Assembly: GCA_942493325.1 (NCBI GenBank)
Contig: OW818689.1
Coordinates: 2,604,001-2,668,000, forward strand
Source: JAAFHB01 sp942493325
GTDB taxonomy: Bacteria > Bacteroidota > Bacteroidia > Bacteroidales > Prolixibacteraceae
Direction of reading: 5' to 3'
DNA: 64,000 nucleotides
Part shown: positions 46,021 to 54,687 of the stretch, one piece after another
How the letters are laid out: each line of letters starts with the position of its first letter
Position numbering within the stretch: position 1 is the stretch's first letter
Made by a program: the position numbers and the translations under genes
Notes under the pieces: generated by a model
What the model was told of the DNA's origin: nothing
The model's input: only the letters and a program-made list of their open reading frames with translations
The model's database searches: none

Positions 46021-47748
46021 TTATACCTTTTGTAACTCTTCCATCAATGCTTTACGCTTGGGATATAACATTTTGAGTTGTTGTATTACATTATTTGCCT
46101 TGTCGCGTGCACCCATTTTTATCATTTTACGCAAATAACGACAAGCGGTCTGGTAATGATCTCGTCCCATATTAGCCGCCATATAGTCAAGTACGGCTTT
46201 CTCATACATACCGGAGATTTCGTTTGCATAATCTTTGGTTAAATATTGGCCATACATATCTAACCAGGTAAGTGATAAATTTTTCTTCACAACTTCGAAT
46301 AATCGATCCCAGCTCTCTTCCCAAATATAGATTTGTGCAATGGATGAATAATCAACGTACCGATCGCGTTTGATTATACTTTGAACTAGTTGATTTACAT
46401 AATCAGGCCATTCGTCTTTCTCAATGTGTTTTTTCAAGAGTTTAAAAAAGTTACCTGACTCACGGCGGGAATGAATGAACAGATGTTGTGCTAATTTTAT
46501 AATATTCGCTGTGTCGTTAATAATTGTATAAACCTTGAGTAAATAATTGCGCCAATCGTCAGCAAGACCTGGTTTGTTTTTATCATCGTAAACAATACCA
46601 TCTTCGGCAATTGAAATTGCTTTTTGATAATCTTTATTTAAAATGGCTTTTTCGATTAACTCTTTTCTGAAATCGCCGTTATCGATGTTTTGCTCCAGAA
46701 AAGCGGTTACCTTATCTTCATCTTCGGTATTTCTGATTAATTCCAGTTTTATACTGCGTGCCTGATCATAGTCCCACTCCCAATCTTTTCCCGCAGGTTT
46801 AACACGATCGATTAATTCATGAACAAGCTTAATTTCTTCGGGGGTTTTCACCAACATTGTGCCGATGCTTAACATCGAAAAATGCCAGTCGTAGCTTTTA
46901 AAGATTTCTGATTTAAATGATTCCAGACAATAATTTAATAGCTCGTTCCAAATGTCTTCGGGCAAAGAGTTTTCCGCTATGCTATTTAAAACCTCAACTG
47001 CGGATTCTACACATCCGCTAAAATCGCCATTGCTGTCATCGGCATATTCCAAAGCCTGACTCATTTCTTCGAGTACAGCACAAGCAATATACATGGCTGT
47101 CTGGTAATTTGCAGATTCAACGAACTGTTTGGCACGTTCCACCATTGCATAAACAGCGATACCAACAGCACTTGATTCGGAATATTCGATATATCCAAAA
47201 CGGCCAGATGCTGCTTTTAAGACTGCCTGAATTTGTTTGACATAAAGTTCTTTCGAGTCGGGTATCACCAAATAGGCAAAATTGGCAAAGAAGAGTTGGC
47301 GAAAAGAGCGATCCTTTGCGCACTGTTCTTTTACATATTTTTTCAAGTCGCTGAGCGAAACCTTTTCAAGAATTTCATCGACCTGTTCAGTAGTGGTTTT
47401 CTTTTTCCGGGTTTTCTTTTCCGTTCCATCTTTTGTTCCTTCTCTGGTCTTTGTTTTACTTTTAACTTTCAGATCTAATTCGTTTTGCAGTAGGTGAAAA
47501 ATAACAGCAACCACATGCTTACATACCGGACCCATATCATATGGGCACGAACAAACATGTTCGGTTATAACTTCATTTTTGATTGCGAGCTGGACTGTGT
47601 ATAGCTCAGTTCCTTCCACGATGGCTTCGAATTCGCCGGGAGCTACCTCTTCGGGTTCATTTACCAGGCCTTTTTTATAATACTGAAGACCCCGATTTAA
47701 GATGGTCTCGTCAATATGAAGTTCAAATTCGGTTAATGGTATTTTCAT
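46021..47748 (-). CDS. SWIM zinc-finger protein
   Basis: 575 residues. The SWIM motif C-x-C-x(n)-C-x-H is at residues 66-78 (VCSCPYDMGPVCKHVV), usual for DNA- or protein-binding proteins. A lysine/threonine-rich basic linker (about 100-125, KSKTKTREGTKDG ... KKTRKKKTT) follows. The remaining 450 residues are helical with repeat-like character (KDYQKAISIAEDGIVYDDK, YQTACRYLRKMIKMGARDKA), resembling TPR-type solenoids. SWIM proteins of this size are common in Bacteroidota, and their role is not established. It lies outside the tRNA-bounded segment, 188 bp beyond the repeat's end if the last T-run is included. No operon partner. Confidence 0.85.
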   Translation of the reverse strand: MKIPLTEFELHIDETILNRGLQYYKKGLVNEPEEVAPGEFEAIVEGTELYTVQLAIKNEVITEHVCSCPYDMGPVCKHVVAVIFHLLQNELDLKVKSKTKTREGTKDGTEKKTRKKKTTTEQVDEILEKVSLSDLKKYVKEQCAKDRSFRQLFFANFAYLVIPDSKELYVKQIQAVLKAASGRFGYIEYSESSAVGIAVYAMVERAKQFVESANYQTAMYIACAVLEEMSQALEYADDSNGDFSGCVESAVEVLNSIAENSLPEDIWNELLNYCLESFKSEIFKSYDWHFSMLSIGTMLVKTPEEIKLVHELIDRVKPAGKDWEWDYDQARSIKLELIRNTEDEDKVTAFLEQNIDNGDFRKELIEKAILNKDYQKAISIAEDGIVYDDKNKPGLADDWRNYLLKVYTIINDTANIIKLAQHLFIHSRRESGNFFKLLKKHIEKDEWPDYVNQLVQSIIKRDRYVDYSSIAQIYIWEESWDRLFEVVKKNLSLTWLDMYGQYLTKDYANEISGMYEKAVLDYMAANMGRDHYQTACRYLRKMIKMGARDKANNVIQQLKMLYPKRKALMEELQKV

Positions 47749-47790
47749 TTCAATTGTGAATTAAAATATCTGAACTATGATTTATTTGAT

Positions 47791-47963
47791 TTAAGGATTA
47801 ACCAGATTTTTAATAAGCTCGCCACTAAATGCCTTCCTCAATATCGATTGCCGCAACGATTCACTTTTTAAAAGGGCTTTTTATTAAAACCGGCTTTAGG
47901 ACGGCAAAGACATACATGTTGATTTACATATGCATCTTCCAACTTTGGTGCAATTGCAAACAT
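47791..47963 (-). pseudogene. hsdS: Remnants of a type I restriction specificity gene (hsdS)
   Basis: Two short pieces in different frames. 47868-47963 encodes MFAIAPKLEDAYVNQHVCLC then RPK, the style of the target-recognition domain of HsdS. 47791-47874 encodes LLKSESLRQSILRKAFSGEL and ends IKNLVNP stop, the characteristic HsdS C-terminus (SLRQSIL-KAF-G-L). Everything between is deleted. The call rests on these two motifs. Confidence 0.65.
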
Positions 47964-48223
47964 TCCCCTTCTGACTGATTTTCATGCACATTTAATTTAT
48001 GCCCTTCTTCTTCTTTTTTGGCTTCAATAACACCACATGGTTTACCATCAACAAATAATACATAGTCAGCAGGACCAGCATCAGTCTGATATTCCTTCAC
48101 AGCAACACCAATGCCAACATGCAGATTAACCTTCTTTATGCTCTGAATAGTCCATCCACAAGCAGTCAACTGCTTATCAATTTGATCTCTTGCTATCTGT
48201 TCAGGATTCTGGTTAGGCATCAA
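47964..48223 (-). pseudogene. hsdR: N-terminal fragment of a type I restriction endonuclease subunit (hsdR)
   Basis: From ATG at 48223: PEQIARDQIDKQLTACGWTI, then AVKEYQTDAGPADYVLFVDGKPCGVIEAKKEE. The ...D-x(n)-E-x-K pattern is the PD-(D/E)XK nuclease core of HsdR. After EGHKLNVHENQSEG the similarity stops and the DNA runs into HsdS-like sequence in another frame (the open frame itself ends at 47924). The missing 900 residues or so include the helicase motor, so it cannot act as a restriction enzyme. Confidence 0.8.
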
Positions 48224-48243
48224 GTTAAAATCTGAAAATTAGG

Positions 48244-48426
48244 TGGGTAAGATACATAAAACTATTTAGTGGAAATAATAATTGCCGGAATTCAGATCAT
48301 TATATTGCGATTAACTGTGAGTTTCTGAGTGCAAATAATGAAATCCATTGGGTATGCACAAGATGTAAAAACGAAGGAATTATAAGTGACTGGCAGAAGA
48401 CTAAATGGGATAATAAATCAATTTAA
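48244..48426 (+). pseudogene. C-terminal fragment of a small Cys-containing protein
   Basis: An open plus-strand frame without any start codon, ending at TAA 48424-48426, encodes CRNSDHYIAINCEFL then NNEIHWVCTRCKNEGIISDW and QKTKWDNKSI. The WVC-x2-C-x-NEGIISDWQ-TKWD ending looks like a real protein family (I remember similar C-termini in small hypothetical proteins), but I cannot name it. It overlaps the end of the minus-strand fragment by 9 bp. A leftover. Confidence 0.4.
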
Positions 48427-48678
48427 ATCCTTGTTATTTAGGAGGTTGAAAGTTGAGTTTATTTGTAGCCAGCCAGGTACTTTGTATCCGAAAGTAAAGA
48501 ATTCTGGATTGACAGGCGACTGGGCAGTTATATAACGCGTGCCAACCGATACATAAATCCGGGAGAGGATAACATCGACGGCCATATTTACCATTTGAAA
48601 AACATCACCTTTATATACCTGGTAGGAAGGTATAAGCTCTGGATTACATATCATCCATAGATAAGCTTTGGTATTCAA
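48418..48678 (-). pseudogene. Fragment of an AlbA_2 / RecG-like putative ATP-dependent regulator gene
   Basis: 86 residues containing ELIPSYQVYKGDVFQMVNMA, then VDVILSRIYVSVGTRYITAQ and SPV. This matches the segment just before the conserved EAIVNAIAHRDY block in AlbA_2-domain (RecG-like) proteins, which commonly sit inside type I restriction loci. The expected continuation is replaced by unrelated sequence, and the N-terminal part is absent. Its ATG overlaps the 3' end of the DUF234 ATPase gene by 35 bp, probably by chance. Confidence 0.55.
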
Positions 48679-49957
48679 TTGTATATCCTTTTAATTGACT
48701 TTGTAAATTTTTTCCTTTTTCCTGCAATAAAGATATGCTGATATTTTCTTTCCTGCGTTTGACTTCTGCAACCAAAACGGTCTTTTCAAAATCATTAACA
48801 GCAATAATGTCAATTTCATTTCGATTTCCTTTCTCCCAGTAAGTTCCTATTGCCGAGTAGAGGTGTTGAGTTACTAACTTCTCTGTAAAATATCTTTCCA
48901 ATATTTTCCCTGTGTAAGTAGGGTAATCCCGTTCTACAATCGTTCTGAGGTATCCAAAATTTCCAATTTCAACGGCACTTTGATATTTGTAGATAAAGCG
49001 AAACCAAAAATTGAGAAAATTGTCCACAATCGCATATTTAATATTCCGTCCTCCGGGCCTGGAAAACATAGGACGTACCTTTTGAATCAAATTGAAATCA
49101 TTATCCATTCTTTCCAGGTATCCACCCACGCTTATTTCAAGAATAGATTCAATATCTGAACGGGAAGTTTTTGATGATGCGATCAATGACAGGATTGAAA
49201 AATAAGTGGCATAATCCTTTCCAAATTCTTCAATCAATACATTTCTTCCTTCATCAATAAAAAGGGAGTTTTCCCGGAAAACTTCATCCAATATCTTAGC
49301 CAACGTAAAAGCCTTCTTGTTGACTAATAATTCAACGTATTTTGCTACTCCACCAGTAAATGTATAAAATGCCAATAAATCTTCTGCTTTAAACTTTGGA
49401 TAGTTATCTGCAAGTATTTCTTTGAGTGTATTTACATTGAACGGTTTTAGGTGAATGCGTTCAGTTGCTCTGGCAAAGAGTGGTTCTTTGGAATTTTCAA
49501 AGATTTTCTTCATCAAAGAATAAACAGATCCACAAAAGACCAGATTTATTTTACTCTTTTCTTTATAACTATCCCAGATATTCTGCATCTCACTGTAAAC
49601 AGAGGGATTAACAGAATAAAATTCCTGAAATTCATCTATTATAAGTGTGAAATTTCTGGACGCAGATAACTCCATCAGATATTGGAATAAATCTTTAAAA
49701 TGGGCAATCAAACCATAAGTTTTCACCTGTAGTTTACGTTCAATCTCTTCTTTGAATTCTTCACAGATAAGAATTTCATTTTTCTTGGTTACAAATAGAT
49801 AAAGCGCAGTATCTTCATTCTCAATGGCCTTTTTTAACAGACTTGTCTTTCCGATACGACGACGACCGACAACGACAGTCATTTGGGCGTCTGTTGCTGA
49901 TCGCTCTTTAATTGAACTCAAAAGTTCCAACTCTTTCTCTCTGTTATAGAATTTCAT
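48644..49957 (-). CDS. AAA ATPase with DUF234 / PD-(D/E)XK C-terminus
   Basis: 437 residues. Walker A GRRRIGKTS (31-39) and Walker B LIIDEF (105-110) define the archaeal-type P-loop ATPase family. A winged-helix-like middle (RSDIESILEISVGGYLERMD) precedes a DUF234 C-terminus with a nuclease-like E-(x)D ... E-V-K motif (NEIDIIAVNDFEKTVLVAEV then KRR). Such proteins are frequent in Bacteroidota. Suggested roles (toxin-like, mobile-element or stress-related) are not proven. The gene is intact. It stands directly before the restriction-locus debris, so it may be the last whole member of that accessory block. Confidence 0.88.
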   Translation of the reverse strand: MKFYNREKELELLSSIKERSATDAQMTVVVGRRRIGKTSLLKKAIENEDTALYLFVTKKNEILICEEFKEEIERKLQVKTYGLIAHFKDLFQYLMELSASRNFTLIIDEFQEFYSVNPSVYSEMQNIWDSYKEKSKINLVFCGSVYSLMKKIFENSKEPLFARATERIHLKPFNVNTLKEILADNYPKFKAEDLLAFYTFTGGVAKYVELLVNKKAFTLAKILDEVFRENSLFIDEGRNVLIEEFGKDYATYFSILSLIASSKTSRSDIESILEISVGGYLERMDNDFNLIQKVRPMFSRPGGRNIKYAIVDNFLNFWFRFIYKYQSAVEIGNFGYLRTIVERDYPTYTGKILERYFTEKLVTQHLYSAIGTYWEKGNRNEIDIIAVNDFEKTVLVAEVKRRKENISISLLQEKGKNLQSQLKGYTIEYQSLSMDDM

Positions 49958-50070
49958 GAATCCTGATTGTTATTTATTGCAACCTGCATTACTGTAATGG
50001 CTATTGCGTTAATGCAAATATACACTATTTTTACATTAATTACTGCATATAAATTGTTCTTCATGGTTCA

Positions 50071-52641
50071 TTATGGACGCGGCATCACCATTAATCCGGC
50101 CAGTTTCACAAGCCCGTTTGCAGGAATGATCCTGATCGTAACTTCATCGCCGCTGGCTTTAAAATTGCTTTTTGCAAGATCCTGAGCTCTTCCTGCTTTA
50201 AATGAAGAAATGATTCGTCCGGCTTCGGTTACCTGAACCTCACAACCGGCACTTTGGGAACCAAAATACAGTTGGATTTCATAATCTGAGGCGGGAAGTT
50301 TGTACTTTCTCATGGTTTTTAACGGGATGACCTGCTCACCTGAAATATTCAGCCAACTGTCCGTTATTGTTTCCAGCGACCGTTTCCCTGAGTTTTCGGC
50401 AGGAATGCCTGATTCTTTTTCACCCAAAGAAAGCCAGTAGTTTTTTTCTTTATCTATGAAAAAGGTATTCTGCCCAGCGCCCTGTGCAAGCGGGTCGTGC
50501 GAAGTTGCCTGAAAATTAATACGAACCGGTTCCAACCCTGTCCTTTGTTTCAGGTCGATGTAGTCGGGCAGCCAGCGCAGGTTCAACGAAATCAAAACAC
50601 CTTGTTCTCCTCGCGTTGCCCCGTATTCGGAGATAGTTTCCGCATAGATTCCAATGGTTTCCGATGGATTTAACCTTTGCACCAAAGGGAGCGCCTCCGC
50701 CCGATTTCCGTTTTGTAACAATTGATACGCCTTGTGTCCATAATGATGATTTGTAAAAAATGAAATAATCATCTTTTCCATTCCCAACTGGTAGCGGTAT
50801 TCTTTTTTCCCCTGGTTATTCAGGTTATTTATATTTACTGCGTTTAGAACGGCAAGTCTTTGTTTCGCTTTTTCAATTGCTTCCAGCGATGAGCCATAAC
50901 CTTCCAGCTTGTAATCCTCATTCAGTCTTTGGAAATAATCGGAAGTTTCCCGCCCAAACATCGGAGCATGGGCAAACCATTCTTCAAAATAGCGGACCAG
51001 GTTTTCGTCCGGCCGTTTTAACATGGCCCCCGAATAATTGGTCACAGCTTTTTCCAAGGTTTCATTTTTGGAATTTTGCCAAACCTGGTTTTCATAGTTA
51101 TTAAAAAGCAAGTCGAGCGGATGGGTTGTCCAGTGAATAATCCCATAGCCTGAAGAGTTGGTCTCGTCCAACAGGTCATTGAATCCGGAATACGGGATAT
51201 ACGGACGACCAATATAACGATGATCGTCGTGGTGGGCCCAAACGACCGGATATAACTTACGGTTTTCACCTACTTTTTTCAGCCTGCCCATAACTTCCGG
51301 CTGATTCAAAACATAACTGTAATCCAACGGAATAAAGCTACAGTATGCCGGTATAAACGGATCGGCCTGTTCGGTAAAATCACAATCCCATGATCCCAAG
51401 GCCAATTCAACTTCAGGCTTAATTTCATCCAAAATTTCACGGTACACCTTAATTATCTTCGAGATCGCAAACAGTCCCGGATAAGGAAGTTCATCTTTCA
51501 ATTCCGGAAATTTTTTCAAACTGTCAAAATACTCCTTCTTCCATTCTTCAGGAAGTGATTCCGAATCATAAAGCAACCAAATGGAGCCCATTCCGGGCTT
51601 TTTCGCTGGTTTCCGCATCCAGGTTGAGAGCATGGTAATTTCAGGGTAGTCGGACAAGAGTTTTTTCACCTGTGCTTCGTAATACTTTTTGCCTTCCGGA
51701 TGTTCGGGATTGGCCGTTTTATACCCGCCAATTTCGATCAGGGCTTCACCGGGAAGAGTGGTAATGATATTTTGCGGATTGGCCATCCAGGTATCTACAT
51801 CAACGGCGAAACAGACGCCCATCCCTTTAAGGGCAGCATGCCGGAATACCTCCTGCATTAGTGTGGTTACTGCCTGACTTCGCTGAACTTCAGATACTTT
51901 TGCGGATTCTGAACCAAACTCATCCTCAGTAAACAGTTTGCCTCCATACATCGAGCGAACATCATTGAGGTGCTGAGCGCCCCAGTCGCGCCCTTTTTGG
52001 GTGGTAGTTAAATACCCCAATTCTTTTTCCTGACCATTATAGGAAAACGACTGCATGGGATTGTTTCCGTAAGCGTGGACCATGACTGTGTTGAATCCTA
52101 TTTTAGAGGCATGGTCAATCCATTGCTGCCATTGTTCATAGTCCCAACCCGTACAACCACTCAGAAAATTATGCCAGTTGAACAGGATGCGCTTTGCTTT
52201 TAAGGGGGCATTTTCGAGTTGAATCGCTGAAAAATCCAGGGATTTGGGTTCAACGGGTGGCACATCAAACGACAAATAAAAATTCCAGCCCAGGTGTTTT
52301 AATAAGCCATGAACACCATTAACAAGAGCAAGTGGTGTTTTCCCCCGGATGAAAAGAAACTCCCCCGCACCTGATACCTGGTAAGCTTCATCATTCCTTA
52401 TTCTATCATCATTCGAAATCTCCAAAACGATATTTCTGCCTCCCTCCACCTTTTCGTGAACCACTTCAAACCGGTCGCGTGGATACGTTTTCGAAAGGAA
52501 AGCGGCCAAATCATTTCCGGCTTCCGTGATAACCAAATCTTGTCCTGTTACAATGTATGTTTTCTTTTGAAATGTAAAGGAAAGAACGCCCAGGCAAAGG
52601 ATCAGGTGAAAAAGAAGATTTTTTTTGAAAATAATTTCCAT
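50071..52641 (-). CDS. Secreted glycoside-hydrolase-like protein (GH67-N / alpha-glucuronidase-related architecture)
   Basis: 856 residues; signal peptide MEIIFKKNLLFHLILCLGVL followed by SF. Residues about 30-135 resemble the N-terminal alpha/beta domain of alpha-glucuronidases and hexosaminidases (YIVTGQDLVITEAGNDLAAF ... LVNGVHGLLKHLGWNFY). A TIM-barrel-like centre follows (YEQWQQWIDHASKIGFNTVM, PEITMLSTWMRKPAKKPGMG, IIHWTTHPLDLLF), then a helical region and a C-terminal beta-sandwich of malectin/CBM type (PASDYEIQLYFG ... VTIRIIPANGLVKLAGLM). I infer a polysaccharide- or glycan-acting enzyme of the GH67/GH115-like group without being able to assign a family or substrate. It stands alone between two non-coding stretches. 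No sorting tail. Confidence 0.65.
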   Translation of the reverse strand: MEIIFKKNLLFHLILCLGVLSFTFQKKTYIVTGQDLVITEAGNDLAAFLSKTYPRDRFEVVHEKVEGGRNIVLEISNDDRIRNDEAYQVSGAGEFLFIRGKTPLALVNGVHGLLKHLGWNFYLSFDVPPVEPKSLDFSAIQLENAPLKAKRILFNWHNFLSGCTGWDYEQWQQWIDHASKIGFNTVMVHAYGNNPMQSFSYNGQEKELGYLTTTQKGRDWGAQHLNDVRSMYGGKLFTEDEFGSESAKVSEVQRSQAVTTLMQEVFRHAALKGMGVCFAVDVDTWMANPQNIITTLPGEALIEIGGYKTANPEHPEGKKYYEAQVKKLLSDYPEITMLSTWMRKPAKKPGMGSIWLLYDSESLPEEWKKEYFDSLKKFPELKDELPYPGLFAISKIIKVYREILDEIKPEVELALGSWDCDFTEQADPFIPAYCSFIPLDYSYVLNQPEVMGRLKKVGENRKLYPVVWAHHDDHRYIGRPYIPYSGFNDLLDETNSSGYGIIHWTTHPLDLLFNNYENQVWQNSKNETLEKAVTNYSGAMLKRPDENLVRYFEEWFAHAPMFGRETSDYFQRLNEDYKLEGYGSSLEAIEKAKQRLAVLNAVNINNLNNQGKKEYRYQLGMEKMIISFFTNHHYGHKAYQLLQNGNRAEALPLVQRLNPSETIGIYAETISEYGATRGEQGVLISLNLRWLPDYIDLKQRTGLEPVRINFQATSHDPLAQGAGQNTFFIDKEKNYWLSLGEKESGIPAENSGKRSLETITDSWLNISGEQVIPLKTMRKYKLPASDYEIQLYFGSQSAGCEVQVTEAGRIISSFKAGRAQDLAKSNFKASGDEVTIRIIPANGLVKLAGLMVMPRP

Positions 52642-53044
52642 AGTTCTGTTGTATTAAACTGAATTAGTTTTGAAGCAGTATTGGACTTTCGGCGTACACA
52701 CGCTTTCCAGATGTAATCCCTGTCTATGCATTCAACTGACAAATTGATTTTTATAACAGCAGTTCAAATTTTACACAAATTCAATTTTAAGAACTCAAGG
52801 CTCACTACCTTTCAGTCTGGTCTCCGTAATTAATGTATTTACTATACTCTCCAATCTTCGTTTCTAATCTTCTCTCAAGAAAAGAATGATCGGCTTTTCT
52901 CCAAAAAATGCATACTGCACAGTTCCAGCATTAGTTCCTTCAGATCAGCCTATTTCTCAGCAATCAGTGTTTATTCATGATCGGTAACATAATCGGTAAC
53001 AGCAATCTTTTCACCAAGAATACATAATTATGGTACCTGAACTT
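52642..53044. other. 403-bp non-coding gap
   Basis: No supportable gene. It has a repeated GATCGGTAACATAATCGGTAAC motif near 52979-53000 (two GGTAAC at 12-bp spacing). It should contain the promoter of the glycoside-hydrolase-like gene. Confidence 0.45.
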
Positions 53045-53338
53045 TCAAATAAAAGTCAGATCAGGTGCCCGATAATCTGTAATTTTTACTACTCCAACCG
53101 GAAATCGCGCATTATTTTTAGCCTTTGCCGTCGCGATAAAATGATTACATCTCGCCTCATCAAAGATACCTTTATTCAATGCAATTACTAAAATCCGGGC
53201 AATTTCATTGTAAACAGTTTCCAGGATTACAATTTCGTGTGGATCAAGAATTTTGGGAAGAAATAGTATTTCACTACAAGCAATGAAATGTGATATAACA
53301 TCGGCATCCAACAATATGAGTTTTTCGCTCCTATTCAT
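53045..53338 (-). CDS. PIN-like protein, apparently internally deleted (third gene of an XRE-ImmA-PIN unit)
   Basis: 97 residues. It starts with LILLDADVISHFI, the first-strand aspartate of a PIN nuclease fold, and continues LPKILDPHEIVILETVYNEI. It then jumps to KGIFDEARCNHFIATAKAKN and ends ITDYRAPDLTFI. Related PIN-like proteins that I remember beside ImmA/XRE pairs are about 170-190 residues, with the central acidic residues between these two blocks, so about 80 residues appear missing in frame. Without them nuclease activity is doubtful. Its start overlaps the ImmA gene by 8 nt (ATGAATAG). PIN assignment is from motif style only. Confidence 0.55.
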   Translation of the reverse strand: MNRSEKLILLDADVISHFIACSEILFLPKILDPHEIVILETVYNEIARILVIALNKGIFDEARCNHFIATAKAKNNARFPVGVVKITDYRAPDLTFI

Positions 53339-54080
53339 TGTCGGTTATATTATCAAAATCCGACAAGTCTATTCCCAGGTCTTCAAGTAATGAAAAGTAG
53401 GAACTCTCGGATACCACCCCTTTATCAAATAATCCACGCGCTAAAGTGCCGTAGTCGCCAATTACATCTCCTTCGTTTCCTGTTTTATACAAGTCGATGG
53501 AGTAGCCATAAAGGAGTGCGTTTTTTATTATATCATGCGAAAACTGAGTGAAAGTAATTTGATCAATGAGATTGATACGGAGCAAACGGTTCAGTAATGC
53601 AATACGTGAGCAGGAGTAATATTGCTCGATTGACAAAATCGTTTTAAGCGATATTTTGTTTTTCCTTCGTTCTGGTTCCGGGATCATTTGCAGGATACCA
53701 TTTGTTGGAAGCAGCAGAAATGAAGCAAAAATATTCGCTTTATATTCTTCCGGATCACCTTTCTTGTCGAAATATAGGTTTCCCGTTTTTTCTGATCGAA
53801 AGTTTTCCTGAATGTAGAGGTGATAAAGTTCGTGACAAATTGTAAAGTGCTGACGTCCTATGGTGTGACTACTATTAATAAGCATAAAACGTTTCAATGC
53901 CTGCTCTCCCTCAACTTTTACTGCCATGCCTGAAAAATCAGAATTCAGCGGAAGGAATAGTGTGAGGATATTATTCTTTAATAAAACGCTCTTTAACCTG
54001 ATCGCTTCTGTTGGATTAAGCCCATTCTGCTGACGAAAATTAGTAGCCTTAAGCTCGAGATTTAAATCCAAATTATCCAT
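53331..54080 (-). CDS. ImmA/IrrE-family metallopeptidase
   Basis: 249 residues. The zinc-protease motif HELYH (His83, Glu84, His87) lies in QHFTICHELYHLYIQ, followed by an EYKANIFASFLLLP block (third ligand region), as in ImmA/IrrE proteases that cleave XRE repressors. The N-terminal NPTEAIRLKSVL segment is typical. It overlaps the XRE gene by 8 nt (ATGGATAA) and the next gene by 8 nt (ATGAATAG), so the three are translationally coupled. The likely role is signal-induced cleavage of the partner repressor. Also seen in toxin-antitoxin and mobile-element regulation. Confidence 0.88.
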   Translation of the reverse strand: MDNLDLNLELKATNFRQQNGLNPTEAIRLKSVLLKNNILTLFLPLNSDFSGMAVKVEGEQALKRFMLINSSHTIGRQHFTICHELYHLYIQENFRSEKTGNLYFDKKGDPEEYKANIFASFLLLPTNGILQMIPEPERRKNKISLKTILSIEQYYSCSRIALLNRLLRINLIDQITFTQFSHDIIKNALLYGYSIDLYKTGNEGDVIGDYGTLARGLFDKGVVSESSYFSLLEDLGIDLSDFDNITDNE

Positions 54081-54417
54081 TGATCAACTCTGTTGACATG
54101 TTTATATAATTCGTAATGACTTTCTTGAATTTACTGATTTGCTGCATATCTGCAGGAGTCAGTTCATCGGCGCGAAATGCAAATGATGAGATGACAAGCT
54201 GTTTCTCCGGATTCTTTTCGTAAAGTTCGTACTCATCAACATTGAACAGGATGGCCAATTTCCCGACAACCGATTCAGGAATGGAACGGGCATCATTTTC
54301 GTATTGGTTGACAGCGGCAGGGGTAATGTTAAGATAATCGGCAATAAACGCTTGTGTATAACCAAACTTGTTCCTTAGTTCCCTGATGTTTTTGCTAATG
54401 AAATTGTTGGTTTCCAT
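54073..54417 (-). CDS. XRE-family transcriptional regulator
   Basis: I start at 54417 (METNNFISKNIREL...), giving 114 residues; the ATG at 54501 would add 28 residues of AT-rich, unlikely sequence. The helix-turn-helix is at about 8-62 (NIRELRNKFGYTQAFIADYL, NITPAAVNQYENDARSIP), followed by a short tail. It probably binds its own promoter and is the substrate of the overlapping ImmA/IrrE peptidase. Confidence 0.9.
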   Translation of the reverse strand: METNNFISKNIRELRNKFGYTQAFIADYLNITPAAVNQYENDARSIPESVVGKLAILFNVDEYELYEKNPEKQLVISSFAFRADELTPADMQQISKFKKVITNYINMSTELING

Positions 54418-54528
54418 TTTGATGTAATTTTTAATGCTGATTAATAATCCGTTAATAAAGTATACAAAATTAATTATTTTGCTCCTAATATTAACAAACA
54501 TCCAATTAGAATGTTTATAAATTAAACC

Positions 54529-54687
54529 TTATTCTTCAGCCTTATCCTCTCCGAAAACAACTCCAGCGTCATCCCCAGTTTCATCTTTTGGTTTTCTCAA
54601 GCTTCTTTTGCAGAACCGACAACGAAGGGTGATGTTGTATGGGTGCGGGTATTTCTTTTTCAAACTATAATGCTGTTCATTAATCAT
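54529..54687 (-). CDS. 52-residue CxxC protein translationally coupled to ppc
   Basis: The start ATG (54685-54687) overlaps the ppc stop TGA (54684-54686) as ATGA, the classical coupling arrangement. The product begins MINEQHYSLKKKYPHPYN, has CRFCKRSLRKPKDE in the middle and ends in an acidic tail (GDDAGVVFGEDKAEE). The lysine-rich start, CxxC and acidic end look like a designed small protein rather than random sequence, but I know no family. It is too short to be certain. Confidence 0.45.
   Translation of the reverse strand: MINEQHYSLKKKYPHPYNITLRCRFCKRSLRKPKDETGDDAGVVFGEDKAEE

Noticed and set aside
49967..50185. 72-codon hydrophobic plus-strand frame upstream of the DUF234 ATPase
   Set aside because: It overlaps the 3' end of the glycoside-hydrolase-like gene, has no homology that I recognise, and its hydrophobic start is AT-rich promoter-like DNA.
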